From: HXMU1420-13 sp965249965
GTDB taxonomy: Bacteria; Bacteroidota; Rhodothermia; Balneolales; Balneolaceae
Assembly: GCA_965249965.1 (NCBI GenBank)
Contig: OZ252262.1
Coordinates: forward strand, 1,798,001-1,862,000
Reading direction: 5' to 3'
DNA length: 64,000 nt
Within the stretch, counting starts at the first letter, position 1, and each line of letters opens with the position of its first letter. The notes beneath the pieces are model-generated. The model was not told the DNA's origin, searched no databases, and worked only from the letters and a program-made list of their open reading frames with translations. The translations under genes were made by a program, and so were the position numbers. Shown here one piece after another: positions 53,883 to 63,212 of the stretch.

Positions 53883-55805
53883 ATGAAGTTAGATTCTAAA
53901 GTACCAGCCGGACCACTGGAGCAGAAGTGGGAATCCCACAAAAAGAATATGAAACTTGTGGCACCGAATAATCGCCGGAAGTATGAAATTATTATGGTTG
54001 GGACCGGTTTAGCCGGAGGTGCAGGCGCTGCTAGCCTCGCTGAAATGGGTTATAAGGTAAAAGCATTTTGTATTCAGGATTCTGCTCGACGTGCACATTC
54101 TATTGCTGCTCAGGGCGGAATAAATGCAGCAAAAAACTATCCAAATGACGGTGATAGTATTTACCGTTTATTTTACGATACGATCAAAGGTGGAGATTAT
54201 AGATCACGTGAAGCCAATGTTTACCGTTTAGCAGAAGTATCGAATGCAATTATTGATCAGGCGGTTGCTCAAGGTGTTCCATTTGCTCGAGAATATTCTG
54301 GTTTATTAGCGAATCGTTCTTTCGGTGGAGCCCAGGTATCGAGAACTTTTTATGCAAGGGGCCAAACTGGTCAGCAATTATTACTTGGTGCTTATCAGGC
54401 GATGATGCGCCAGGTTGAGTTAGGAGGAATCGAATACTTTCCTCGCCAGGAAATGTTGGATGTTGTGATCATTGATGGTGTTGCACGGGGTATTATCACA
54501 CGTGATTTAGTGACTGGAGAAATTCAGCGCCACGAAGCCGATGCCGTAATTCTTTCAACAGGTGGATATGGAAATGTGTTCTATCTTTCTACCAATGCAA
54601 AAAATTCGAATGTAACAGCAGCTTGGCGTGCTCATAAGAAAGGAGCGTTATTTGCTAATCCGAGTTTTGTTCAAGTGCATCCTACATGCATTCCTGTTTC
54701 GGGTGATTACCAGTCTAAACTTACGCTGATGAGTGAAAGTTTAAGGAATGATGGTCGAGTTTGGGTGCCTCGTAAAAAAGGGGACGACCGACATCCAAAC
54801 GACATCCCTGAAGAGGAGCGCTATTATTATCTGGAAGAGCGATATCCAAGTTTCGGTAATTTGGTTCCACGGGATGTGGCATCCAGAAATGCTAAAATAG
54901 TTTGCGACGAAGGATTAGGAGTTGGGGATACCGGTCTTGCCGTTTATCTGGATTTCCGGGATGCAATAAAACGAGATGGAATGGATACCATTAGTGCGAA
55001 GTATGGCAACTTGTTTGATATGTACGAGAATATAGCCGGTGAAAATCCATACAAACAGCCGATGCGCATTTTCCCAGCTGTTCATTATACAATGGGTGGT
55101 CTTTGGGTGGATTACAATCTGATGACGAATATTCCGGGATTATTTGCAGCTGGCGAAGCTAATTTCTCTGATCATGGTGCAAACCGACTTGGAGCAAGTG
55201 CATTAATGCAAGGGTTATCTGATGGGTATTTTGTATTACCTGCAACTATTGGTAATTATTTAGCCGATGTGAAGCCGGGAACGAGATTTGGCACGGATCA
55301 TGAAGAGTTCGATAAAGCCGCGACAAAAGCCCAGGATGATATCGACAAACTTCTTTCGATTAAAGGAAATCGTACGATCATAGATTTCCACCGGTCGTTA
55401 GGTAAGATAGTTTGGGATAAAATTGGTATATCCAGAAATAAAGAAGGGCTGGAATCTGCTATCAAAGAGATTCAGGAACTTCGGGAAGAATTCTGGAATA
55501 ATGTTTATGTACCAGGTGAGAAAAATAATTATAACAAATATCTGGAGTTTGCCTTCCGGGTAGCTGATTTCTTTGAGCTAGCAGAATTAATGGCTCAAGA
55601 TGCGCTCGATCGAGGTGAATCTTGTGGTTGCCATTTAAGAGATGAATTTCAAACAGATGATGGTGAGGCTCTTAGAAATGACAAAGACTATGCCTATGTA
55701 TCAGCTTGGGAATTCAACGGTGTGAATGGTAAGCTAGATACAAAACTTCACAAAGAACCTCTCGAATTTGAATTTGTTGAGCTAAAACAACGTAGCTACA
55801 AATAA
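53883..55805 (+). CDS. sdhA: Succinate dehydrogenase/fumarate reductase flavoprotein subunit
   Basis: This 640-residue protein has an FAD-binding N-terminus (IIMVGTGLAGGAGAASLAEMG) and the covalent FAD His region ARRAHSIAAQGGINAA. Catalytic blocks follow: QVHPTCIPVSGDYQ, PRDVASRNAKIVCDEGLG and FPAVHYTMGGLWVDYNLMTN. The C-terminal ESCGCHLRDEFQTDDGEA is also present. It oxidises succinate to fumarate, or the reverse. It begins 10 bp after sdhC. Confidence 0.96.
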   Translation: MKLDSKVPAGPLEQKWESHKKNMKLVAPNNRRKYEIIMVGTGLAGGAGAASLAEMGYKVKAFCIQDSARRAHSIAAQGGINAAKNYPNDGDSIYRLFYDTIKGGDYRSREANVYRLAEVSNAIIDQAVAQGVPFAREYSGLLANRSFGGAQVSRTFYARGQTGQQLLLGAYQAMMRQVELGGIEYFPRQEMLDVVIIDGVARGIITRDLVTGEIQRHEADAVILSTGGYGNVFYLSTNAKNSNVTAAWRAHKKGALFANPSFVQVHPTCIPVSGDYQSKLTLMSESLRNDGRVWVPRKKGDDRHPNDIPEEERYYYLEERYPSFGNLVPRDVASRNAKIVCDEGLGVGDTGLAVYLDFRDAIKRDGMDTISAKYGNLFDMYENIAGENPYKQPMRIFPAVHYTMGGLWVDYNLMTNIPGLFAAGEANFSDHGANRLGASALMQGLSDGYFVLPATIGNYLADVKPGTRFGTDHEEFDKAATKAQDDIDKLLSIKGNRTIIDFHRSLGKIVWDKIGISRNKEGLESAIKEIQELREEFWNNVYVPGEKNNYNKYLEFAFRVADFFELAELMAQDALDRGESCGCHLRDEFQTDDGEALRNDKDYAYVSAWEFNGVNGKLDTKLHKEPLEFEFVELKQRSYK

Positions 55806-55818
55806 GCAGGAAATTATT

Positions 55819-56571
55819 ATGAGTAAAAATTTCACAGTTCATTTAAAATATTGGAAACAAGCCGGACCTTCGGCGAAAGGGTATTTCGAAAAACGCACGC
55901 TCGACACGGTTAACGAGCATATGTCTTTCTTAGAAATGCTGGACGTTCTTAACGAAGAATTGCAGCTAGAAGGGAAGGATCCTGTCGAATTTGATTACGA
56001 TTGCCGTGAAGGTATTTGTGGTTCATGTAATCTGGTTATAAATGGTCAGGCACATGGCCCAAAACAGGGAACCGCTTGTTGTCAGGTGCACATGCGTAAT
56101 TATAAAGATGGTGATCATATTACCATTGAGCCTCCAAGAGCTACTGCATTCCCGGTAATCAAAGATTTGGTTGTAGATCGTTCTGCATTTGATCGAATAA
56201 TCGAATCAGGTGGATATGTCTCAGTTAAAACCGGCTCTGCTCAGGAAGCAAATGCCCGACCTATCGAGAAAGTTAAATCAGATTTAGCCTTCGATTATGC
56301 TGCTTGCATTGGTTGTGGAGCTTGCGTTGCCGCGTGCCCAAATGCATCTGCGTCATTATTTACCGGTGCAAAAATTTCTCATTTAGCTAATCTCCCTCAA
56401 GGTGATGTAGAGAGAAATCGCAGAGTTGTTGCCATGGTAGAACAAATGGAAGAAGAAGGATTCGGTGATTGCTCAAACTTTGGAGAATGCGAAGCTGTTT
56501 GTCCTGCTGAGATTTCAATCTCAGCTATCGCAGAAATGAGAAAAGACTACGCCAGAGCTGTATTCAGCTGA
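55819..56571 (+). CDS. sdhB: Succinate dehydrogenase/fumarate reductase iron-sulfur subunit
   Basis: This 250-residue protein has the 2Fe-2S ferredoxin motif CREGICGSC with a following Cys in GTACCQVH. The C-terminal domain contains CIGCGACVAACPNA and CSNFGECEAVCPAEI for the 4Fe-4S and 3Fe-4S clusters. It joins the flavoprotein to the cytochrome b. It is last in the operon and is followed by a clear intrinsic terminator. Confidence 0.96.
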   Translation: MSKNFTVHLKYWKQAGPSAKGYFEKRTLDTVNEHMSFLEMLDVLNEELQLEGKDPVEFDYDCREGICGSCNLVINGQAHGPKQGTACCQVHMRNYKDGDHITIEPPRATAFPVIKDLVVDRSAFDRIIESGGYVSVKTGSAQEANARPIEKVKSDLAFDYAACIGCGACVAACPNASASLFTGAKISHLANLPQGDVERNRRVVAMVEQMEEEGFGDCSNFGECEAVCPAEISISAIAEMRKDYARAVFS

Positions 56572-56591
56572 TTTTAATCATAGAAAATTTA

Positions 56592-56623
56592 AAGCTGCCT
56601 CATATACGAGGTGGCTTTTTTTT
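56592..56623 (+). terminator. Intrinsic terminator of the sdhCAB operon
   Basis: AAGCTGCCTC, loop ATATAC, GAGGTGGCTT: a 10-pair stem with two G-T pairs, followed by a run of eight T. It lies 20 bp after the sdhB stop and is the best terminator in the window. Confidence 0.85.
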
Positions 56624-56726
56624 GTTTATACTTTCGACCTCGTTCATTTTTCGAAAAATTTAGTACTTTAGGTGGTCGTTTTTAGAGCTTTTCGGCATTT
56701 AGTACAATCATCTACAAATATTCGCT

Positions 56727-57464
56727 ATGATTACGATCCATCCAAAAAAAGTGGGACTTATACTGCTTTTTGCAGTTGTGCTGCCGGCACTTATTGCATT
56801 CGTCTTTTTTACTCGATTCAATTATATCCCTGTACAATTAACTCTTGGTGAGTGCAGGATGGATTACACAGCAAAACCAACATATGAGGATAGAATTAGT
56901 CCTTTGGAGAGTGAAAAATTCCAAATAAAAGGGTGGGAGATGTTAATCTGTTACGGTCAACCTTCGCTGCGAGGTCGTGAAATGATAGGTGAGCGAATAC
57001 CGCTTAATAATCCATGGCGATTTGGAGCGAATGAGCCCACACGATTCTATACTACTGCAGATGTAGAGCTTGGCGGAGTATTTGTACCAAAAGGTAGATA
57101 TAGTTTATACGCAGTACCCGGTAGATTTGAATGGGAAATATTTATAAATAATTCGATTTCACATTGGGGCAATGATTTTTCAGCAGAAGTAATTGCACAA
57201 AATCTCGGCAGTTTTAAAGTCACTCCAACTTATCAACTAGAAAAAGTTGAATCACTCATTTTTCACGCGGAAGAACCAGAATTAGGGGAAGATGACTTGG
57301 TGATTTATATGGAATGGGAAAACACACTGTTAGAAATACCCATTAAAAATCTTGAGGAAAAGGATAAGACAGATAGAAGTTTAAAAGGGCTCATCAATAA
57401 GTATTCTGAAGAAGCCGAAGACGCAGAAAATAAGGTTGATCCAATATTACCACCAACAAATTAG
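56727..57464 (+). CDS. DUF2911 membrane-anchored protein
   Basis: This 245-residue protein has an N-terminal membrane segment (KVGLILLFAVVLPALIAFVFF). The DUF2911 core is shown by MLICYGQPSLRGREMIGE, NPWRFGANEPTRFYTTADVELGG, VPKGRYSLYAVPG and EWEIFINNSISHWG. A charged tail follows. The family is common in Bacteroidota, and the function is unknown. The start is supported by its hydrophobic N-terminus. It is monocistronic. Confidence 0.85.
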   Translation: MITIHPKKVGLILLFAVVLPALIAFVFFTRFNYIPVQLTLGECRMDYTAKPTYEDRISPLESEKFQIKGWEMLICYGQPSLRGREMIGERIPLNNPWRFGANEPTRFYTTADVELGGVFVPKGRYSLYAVPGRFEWEIFINNSISHWGNDFSAEVIAQNLGSFKVTPTYQLEKVESLIFHAEEPELGEDDLVIYMEWENTLLEIPIKNLEEKDKTDRSLKGLINKYSEEAEDAENKVDPILPPTN

Positions 57465-57494
57465 AATGAAAATAGTCTGATTTGAATATGTAAT

Positions 57495-58640
57495 TTATTG
57501 GATAAGCACGTTAACCAGGTGTTCCAGTTCTTCTGGAGTATTGTAAATATTAGGAGAAACTCGGATGCAATCTCCTCGATAGGAAACGAAAATATTTCCA
57601 TCTGTCAATCTGGTTTTAGCCTCTTCCATAGTTAATGTTTTAGGTAACCGAATACCAAATAAGTTGGAAGCTCGATACGAACTATCTTCCACCCAAAATC
57701 CATGATTTTGTAGCTTTTCGGCAGCTGGTGAGACTAGCTCATCACAGAATAATTTGATGTTCTCAGTGCCCAGTTTATTCAACACTTTTAACGCCTCAAG
57801 AAACATTGGCACTAAAATAAAATTACTGTGCTCCCCAACTTCATAGCGAAGCGCTCTGGGTTGATATCTTTCGTTATACTTCACCAAATTTGAAAAATTT
57901 TCGCTCTCATATCGGTTAATCCAATTCTCCTCAATAGGGTTTCCATTATCGAGTACTGGACCATAATATGCCATGCCAATGCTGTATGGGCCCATCATCG
58001 ATTTATAACCGGCAGCAATTACAGCATCTGGCTGAATCTCCTGTACATCAAATGGGAGAGCTCCGATACTTTGGGTGCCATCAATAACAAGCCATGCTCC
58101 AACATCCCTGGTTTTCCGTCGAATCGCAGTTAAGTCAAATATTGTACCATCAGCCCAATGAATGTGACCACACGCAACAAGTTTGGTTTTTGGAGTGATA
58201 GATTCCAGGATCAATTCATTCCATGTTTTTCCTCGATTAATCCATGTTTCAGGTGCGGCTATTGTTTTGATAATTGCACCAGTTTTTTTAGCAACAGTCA
58301 TCCAAGGGTAAACATTGCTGGGAAACTGTTCATCAATTACAATGATTTCATCACCTGCTTGTAAGTGAAGGTTGTTAGCAACATTTGCCATCCCATAAGA
58401 AACACTTGGGATAATCACCAAGCGATCAGTTTCAGCACAGTTTATAAGTTTGCCGAATTCAGCTCGTAATTCATCACTTTCCTTAAAGAAATCCTCTCCT
58501 GCAACAAGGTTGGGTTGAACTTTCTTGCGAATTCCAACAATTCCTGCTTTCTCCACGGTTTTCATTAATGGTGCCATATAAGCACAATTGAGATAGGTTA
58601 CACTTGGATCAAGATTGAAGAGGTGTTTTTGGGATTGCAT
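57495..58640 (-). CDS. Class V aminotransferase (PLP-dependent; cysteine desulfurase/kynureninase-like)
   Basis: This 381-residue enzyme has the N-terminal TYLNCAYMAPLMK, the PLP-phosphate and His region CGHIHWADGTIFDL, the PLP-Asp block VIDGTQSIGALPFDV, and the Schiff-base Lys in AAGYKSMMGPYSIG. A C-terminal FGIRLPKTLTMEEAK and GDCIRVSPNIYNT follow. This is the group often called selenocysteine-lyase/cysteine-desulfurase-like; the substrate cannot be told. No iron-sulfur assembly genes are nearby. Confidence 0.85.
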   Translation of the reverse strand: MQSQKHLFNLDPSVTYLNCAYMAPLMKTVEKAGIVGIRKKVQPNLVAGEDFFKESDELRAEFGKLINCAETDRLVIIPSVSYGMANVANNLHLQAGDEIIVIDEQFPSNVYPWMTVAKKTGAIIKTIAAPETWINRGKTWNELILESITPKTKLVACGHIHWADGTIFDLTAIRRKTRDVGAWLVIDGTQSIGALPFDVQEIQPDAVIAAGYKSMMGPYSIGMAYYGPVLDNGNPIEENWINRYESENFSNLVKYNERYQPRALRYEVGEHSNFILVPMFLEALKVLNKLGTENIKLFCDELVSPAAEKLQNHGFWVEDSSYRASNLFGIRLPKTLTMEEAKTRLTDGNIFVSYRGDCIRVSPNIYNTPEELEHLVNVLIQ

Positions 58641-58749
58641 CGTAAACCTTTGAAGCGTGTGATGATACTAGTTACTGCGAAGATGATAGTTAAAAAAACG
58701 GAAAGCTAACTTCGGAAGAAAAGTAATTTTTAGAACGTTTTTTTATTGG

Positions 58750-58765
58750 CTTCCAATACTGGAAG
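58750..58765. other. Small inverted repeat CTTCCA-ATAC-TGGAAG
   Basis: A perfect 6-bp stem with a 4-base loop in the gap between the UPF0175 and aminotransferase genes. On the plus strand it is preceded by a T-rich run, so read leftward (minus strand) the stem is followed by CCAATAAAAAAA and not by T; it is not a standard terminator. It shares TTCC/GGAA strings with the next inverted repeat 27 bp away. Confidence 0.35.
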
Positions 58766-58791
58766 TATTTTTAGCTTCTACAACCTGAAGT

Positions 58792-58817
58792 GATTTCCAG
58801 AACGTGATCTGGAAATC
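58792..58817. other. Inverted repeat GATTTCCAG-N8-CTGGAAATC
   Basis: A perfect 9-bp inverted repeat with an 8-base centre, just downstream of the UPF0175 stop (58832, leftward gene). No T-run follows, so it could be an operator or an RNA hairpin instead of a simple terminator. Its position and its kinship to the 58750 repeat suggest one structured element. Confidence 0.4.
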
Positions 58818-58831
58818 TGAACGTATTGAAA

Positions 58832-59044
58832 TCAGAATCCAACATTAAGAGGTTTATTTTCATTAATTGGGATATCAAATTTGTATAGAAGTTCAACAAA
58901 CTCCGCTTTTGAAATTCCCAATGTTGCAGCGCCTTCGCGCAAAGAAAGTTTCCCTCTTTTATAAAATCTGGTCACCAATACTTCCAGTGCTTCATCTTTG
59001 CTTACTCTTGTTTTCTTTGATATTTGATTTACACCAGTAACCAT
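58832..59044 (-). CDS. UPF0175-family small helix-turn-helix protein (antitoxin-like)
   Basis: This 70-residue protein has the core EALEVLVTRFYKRGKLSLREGAATLGISKAEFVELLYKF, the UPF0175 pattern of a short helical HTH seen in many antitoxins and small DNA-binding proteins. No toxin (PIN or similar) gene follows; the next gene on the strand is the aminotransferase 191 bp away. It may therefore be an orphan. I am fairly sure of the family and unsure of the role. Confidence 0.75.
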   Translation of the reverse strand: MVTGVNQISKKTRVSKDEALEVLVTRFYKRGKLSLREGAATLGISKAEFVELLYKFDIPINENKPLNVGF

Positions 59045-59206
59045 GTTTTAAGTAACAAAACTTGTCAAATAAAAGCTGATAATTTTCGAGCTAAATACTT
59101 ATGCATTAATTATTTAAAAAATTAAACAAGCTATTGAAACCGATCGTTTAATATGAAATAATTATTCAGAATTTCTGTGAATCTAGTTTTTTACCAGAAA
59201 GTCTAA

Positions 59207-60472
59207 TCAGGTCAAAAAGCGGAACAATCGAGGTGAGTCGTTTACATATTCAAAACTGAAGTTCTTAGCTTTCATTCGTTCAATTAAGGGCTTTAAATCT
59301 TCCTTATGCTTCAGCTCAATACCTATTAAAGCAGGCCCTAACTCGCGGTTGGTTTTTTTCGAGTACTCGAAATAGGTGATGTCATCATCCGGACCTAACA
59401 CATCTTTTAGAAATTCAAGCAGAGCACCTGAACGTTGAGGGAAATCAACAATAAAAAAATGCTTCAGTCCTTCATACATCAAAAAGCGTTCTTTTATTTC
59501 AGCTGTTCTAGTAATGTCGTTATTACTACCCGAAACAATGCTAACTACAGTTTTTCCCTTAAGTTCATCTTGCAGTATTTCCAGTGCACTTAGTGCAAGT
59601 GCTCCAGCGGGCTCAACAACAATAGCTTGTTCGTTATACATTTTAAGAATTGTTCCGCAAATCATCCCTTCAGGAATAGTAATCACACGGTTTAAAATCT
59701 CTTTACAGATATCAAAAGTGATATCACCAACCCGCTTAACAGCAGCTCCATCTACAAATTTATCGATTTCGGGTAGTGTAATAATTTCACCAAGCTCAAT
59801 CGCTTTCTGCATAGCCGGCGCACCTTCTGGCTCAATGCCAATAATTGTAGTAGTCGGTGACATTTCCGCAAAATAAGAGCCAACTCCGGCCGCAAGACCA
59901 CCTCCTCCTACAGGTAGAAGTAAATAGTCGATATGAATGTGCATATCATCTAAAATCTCTTTACCAACAGTGCCCTGACCGGCTATAATTTTTGGATCGT
60001 TAAAAGGTGGAATAAATGCACCACCGTTTTCACCACAAAAAGCAGCAGCTTTGGAAAATGAATCATCGAAGGTGTCGCCTTCAAGAACTACATCCACATA
60101 GTTTTTCCCGAACATTTTAACCTGATTCACTTTTTGTTCGGGGGTTGTTGTAGGCATAAAAATTGTGCCCTTTATCTTCTTTTTGTAACAAGAAAGAGCA
60201 ACTCCCTGGGCATGATTTCCAGCACTGGCGCATACCACACCGTGAGAAAGAGCTTCTTTAGACAGGCTGCTTATTTTATTGAAAGCTCCACGAATTTTAT
60301 AAGATCGTACAACTTGAAGGTCTTCTCTTTTAAGCCAAACATCAGCATTATATTCTTCGGATAATTGAAGATTTTGTTGAAGAGGCGTATGCTTAGCAAT
60401 TCCTTGAAGTGTTTTAGCAGCAGCTTCAATTTCTTCAATAGGGATAATGTTTGCGTCTACCCAGTCGGCCAT
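59207..60472 (-). CDS. ilvA: Threonine ammonia-lyase
   Basis: This 421-residue PLP enzyme has the Schiff-base Lys59 in VRSYKIRGAFNKI, SAGNHAQGVALSC, the phosphate-binding LPVGGGGLAAGV, and a C-terminal ACT-like domain (FFIVDFPQRSGALLEFLKDVLG). It deaminates threonine to 2-oxobutanoate, the first isoleucine-specific step. One ACT-like domain means allosteric control is possible, as in the shorter IlvA type. It is monocistronic. Confidence 0.92.
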   Translation of the reverse strand: MADWVDANIIPIEEIEAAAKTLQGIAKHTPLQQNLQLSEEYNADVWLKREDLQVVRSYKIRGAFNKISSLSKEALSHGVVCASAGNHAQGVALSCYKKKIKGTIFMPTTTPEQKVNQVKMFGKNYVDVVLEGDTFDDSFSKAAAFCGENGGAFIPPFNDPKIIAGQGTVGKEILDDMHIHIDYLLLPVGGGGLAAGVGSYFAEMSPTTTIIGIEPEGAPAMQKAIELGEIITLPEIDKFVDGAAVKRVGDITFDICKEILNRVITIPEGMICGTILKMYNEQAIVVEPAGALALSALEILQDELKGKTVVSIVSGSNNDITRTAEIKERFLMYEGLKHFFIVDFPQRSGALLEFLKDVLGPDDDITYFEYSKKTNRELGPALIGIELKHKEDLKPLIERMKAKNFSFEYVNDSPRLFRFLT

Positions 60473-60630
60473 AAAATTCTAATACTTTGAGTGAGGAGTA
60501 GAATATATGTGTTTTAAGTAAACATTAATGGCCGAAGATTGCAGTAAGTCAGTTATAATTTTACACCAAATACCAGGTTTAATTTTCTTATTGTAACGAT
60601 TTTCGAAATAATCATTTCAAAAACAAAAAT

Positions 60631-61119
60631 ATGATAATTCGATCAGATAGAGCCAATGATTTGGAAAGAGTAAAATCTCTGAACGAGTCTGTTTTACCTC
60701 ATGTAAACAGTATTACTATTTCTGATTTCGAACATTTTCTCAAGATTTCTTCTTTTTTTGTAGTTGTAGAAATTGAAAATGAAATAGCTGCTTTCTTGAT
60801 TGTACTTGGTCCGGGGCAAGTGTACGATAGCGAGAACTATGCTTTTTTTTCAGAGAACTACGATAGCTTCGATTATGTAGATCGTATTGTGGTAGCCAAA
60901 GAATATCAGGGAAATGGTATAGGAAAAGCACTCTATCGCTATTTAATCGAAAAATCGATGGAACAGAGAATAACTTGCGAGGTAAATCTTAATCCACCAA
61001 ATCCGGATTCTATACTTTTTCATAAGAAATTGGGTTTTAAAGAAGTTGGCCAGCAGCATTCTGAGGGCGGAAAAAAGTGGGTGAGTTTAATGAGTTGGGA
61101 AAAAGTCTCAAAGAATTGA
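60631..61119 (+). CDS. GNAT-family N-acetyltransferase
   Basis: This 162-residue protein has the GNAT acetyl-CoA motif VDRIVVAKEYQGNGIGKALYRYLIE and a C-terminal strand-helix end (HKKLGFKEVGQQH). The N-terminal RSDRANDLERVKSLNESVLPH is typical. The substrate is unknown. It precedes the CotH lipoprotein gene by about 40 bp. Confidence 0.88.
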   Translation: MIIRSDRANDLERVKSLNESVLPHVNSITISDFEHFLKISSFFVVVEIENEIAAFLIVLGPGQVYDSENYAFFSENYDSFDYVDRIVVAKEYQGNGIGKALYRYLIEKSMEQRITCEVNLNPPNPDSILFHKKLGFKEVGQQHSEGGKKWVSLMSWEKVSKN

Positions 61120-61159
61120 TGCACCATTCCCTGTATATTTATTAAAACTAAGTTCAAAA

Positions 61160-62575
61160 ATGAAACGATCAACAATCCTTTTTACCCTTGCAATCTTTGT
61201 GTTAACTATTTCCTGTAAAAAAGATAACACAACCGGACCTGAACCAGGTCCCGATCCCGATCCTGATATTATTGGCCTTACAGACTCGCCTGTACCGTAT
61301 ATATTAATAGATACACAGGGAAATACCATTGAGGACGAACCAAAGATTGAAGCAGATATGCGGGTTATTGAAAACAATATCCAAATATTTCAAGGTAAAA
61401 TTGGTATCGAAGTTCGAGGTTCAACTTCGCGCCGCCTGTTTGATAAACTTTCTTACGGATTTGAAACCTGGGATGAGAGTGGTACGGATTTAGACGTGGC
61501 CATCAACGGATTGCCGGAAGAAGAAGACTGGGTGTTATATGGTCCATATAGCGACAAAACGCTGGTTCGAAACATGCTGATTTATGATTTGGCGAGAGAG
61601 ATTGGAGAGTATGCGAGCAGAGGTTTTTACGCAGAACTTGAAATTAATGGAGATTATCAGGGCGTTTATATATTAATGGAGAAGATAAAGCGTGATGATA
61701 ATCGTCTGGATATTGCGAATCTTCGACCAGAAGAAAACTCAGGCGTAGATCTAACAGGTGGATATATTCTTAAAATTGATAAGACTTCTGGCGATACAGA
61801 CGATCCGGATTGGGCCGGTGATGCCGCATACACAGAAGACCTTGGGTTTAGATCAGATTATGGCGCATTCTGGAATGAGCTTAGTTATCCACCCTATGGA
61901 TCGAAACAAGGTGAGGAAACTTATTATTTATACGAAGATCCGGCAGCAGAAGAAATAACGACTCAGCAAAAAACATATATCCAGAATTATATAAGTGGAT
62001 TTGAAACCGCAATGTTTAACGACGATTTCTCTTCTGTGTACCAAAATTATATAAACCTGGAGAGCTTTGTAGATCACTTTTTATTAAATGAATTGAGCGG
62101 TAACCCAGATGCGTATCGTTTAAGTACCTACTTACACAAAGACAAGGAAGGAAAACTGAATATGGGTCCAATTTGGGATTTTAATATCGCTTTTGGCAAC
62201 GATGGTAGAAGTACCACAGATGGATGGATTTATCTTTACAATGAAAATTTTCCTGATGATTTATGGTTAATTCCATTCTATTGGGAGAAGTTTACACAAG
62301 ATCAAACATTTAGAGACGCTGTAAAAGCAAGATGGAATGAGCTAAAAGGAACTTCTTTTAATTCGGCCAATTTACATGCTAAAATAGATGTATACATTGC
62401 TGAACTTGAGTCTGGAGACGCTATAAATAGGAACTATAAAAAATGGGATGTACTGGGAGAGGAGCTAATTTTCAATTCATTTGTGGGTGAAACCTATCAG
62501 GATGAGATTGATTATTTAAAGGGGTGGATTGATGATAGAATCACCTGGATGGATGCCCAGATTCAATCCTTTTAA
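61160..62575 (+). CDS. CotH kinase-like lipoprotein
   Basis: This 471-residue protein has a lipoprotein signal ending LTISCKKD and a Pro/Asp-rich linker (PEPGPDPDPD). The CotH domain contains IGIEVRGSTSRRLFDKLSYGF, EEDWVLYGPYSDKTLVRNML, GVYILMEKIKRDDNRLDI, GGYILKIDK and a late MGPIWDFNIAFGND. Related spore-coat CotH proteins are atypical secreted kinases, so a surface protein kinase-like role is plausible but inferred. Confidence 0.85.
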   Translation: MKRSTILFTLAIFVLTISCKKDNTTGPEPGPDPDPDIIGLTDSPVPYILIDTQGNTIEDEPKIEADMRVIENNIQIFQGKIGIEVRGSTSRRLFDKLSYGFETWDESGTDLDVAINGLPEEEDWVLYGPYSDKTLVRNMLIYDLAREIGEYASRGFYAELEINGDYQGVYILMEKIKRDDNRLDIANLRPEENSGVDLTGGYILKIDKTSGDTDDPDWAGDAAYTEDLGFRSDYGAFWNELSYPPYGSKQGEETYYLYEDPAAEEITTQQKTYIQNYISGFETAMFNDDFSSVYQNYINLESFVDHFLLNELSGNPDAYRLSTYLHKDKEGKLNMGPIWDFNIAFGNDGRSTTDGWIYLYNENFPDDLWLIPFYWEKFTQDQTFRDAVKARWNELKGTSFNSANLHAKIDVYIAELESGDAINRNYKKWDVLGEELIFNSFVGETYQDEIDYLKGWIDDRITWMDAQIQSF

Positions 62576-62653
62576 ACAGTAATCTGAGATAATCTCTAGA
62601 GTGGGAATGATTTACGAAAGATGGGTGGTTAAATATCCAACTAACCTTTTTTT

Positions 62654-63208
62654 GTGTCACAACCTGTTCCATTACTTTCCATTTCCGTAGAAGACAAAAT
62701 AATCCGATATCTCTCTAAAAAAGATGAACGAGCCATTGAATTGATCTTTGAGAATTATTCAATAGCCCTGCTAAATGCTATTCGTGTTATCGTAAAATCC
62801 GAAACTATTGCGGAGGATATTCTCCAACAAGTATTAGTGAAGGTTTGGCAAAAAGGGGATACATTTAATTCCTCGAAAGCTGGTTTATACACCTGGTTAA
62901 TTCGAATCGCAAAAAATGCAGCAATTGATGCAACTAGAAGCAAAGATTTTTCTAAAAAGAAGAAATCCGATTCGATAGATAATTACGTATTTAATGGTGA
63001 GGCTATTCATCAACAGAGAATACAAGAGCGGAACAGCGGTGTTTGGGAAACGGTAGATCAACTGCCTGAAGCCCAACGAAGTTTAATAGATATGGCATAT
63101 TTTCAAGGATTTACACAGCAAGAAATATCGCAGGAACTTAATATTCCATTAGGAACTGTTAAAACCAGAATGCGTACTGCGTTAAAAACTTTAAGACGCA
63201 TTTTTTGA
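62654..63208 (+). CDS. ECF sigma factor (SigK-like) paired with the next gene
   Basis: This 184-residue protein has region 2 with ETIAEDILQQVLVKVWQKGDTFNSSKAGLYTWLIRIAKN and region 4 with AYFQGFTQQEISQELNIPLGTVKTRMRTALKTLRR. The start is a GTG. It is 4 bp from an RskA-like anti-sigma gene, so the two form a textbook pair. The sequence is unlike the 19.2-kb ECF factor except in the general fold. Confidence 0.92.
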   Translation: MSQPVPLLSISVEDKIIRYLSKKDERAIELIFENYSIALLNAIRVIVKSETIAEDILQQVLVKVWQKGDTFNSSKAGLYTWLIRIAKNAAIDATRSKDFSKKKKSDSIDNYVFNGEAIHQQRIQERNSGVWETVDQLPEAQRSLIDMAYFQGFTQQEISQELNIPLGTVKTRMRTALKTLRRIF

Positions 63209-63212
63209 TAAA

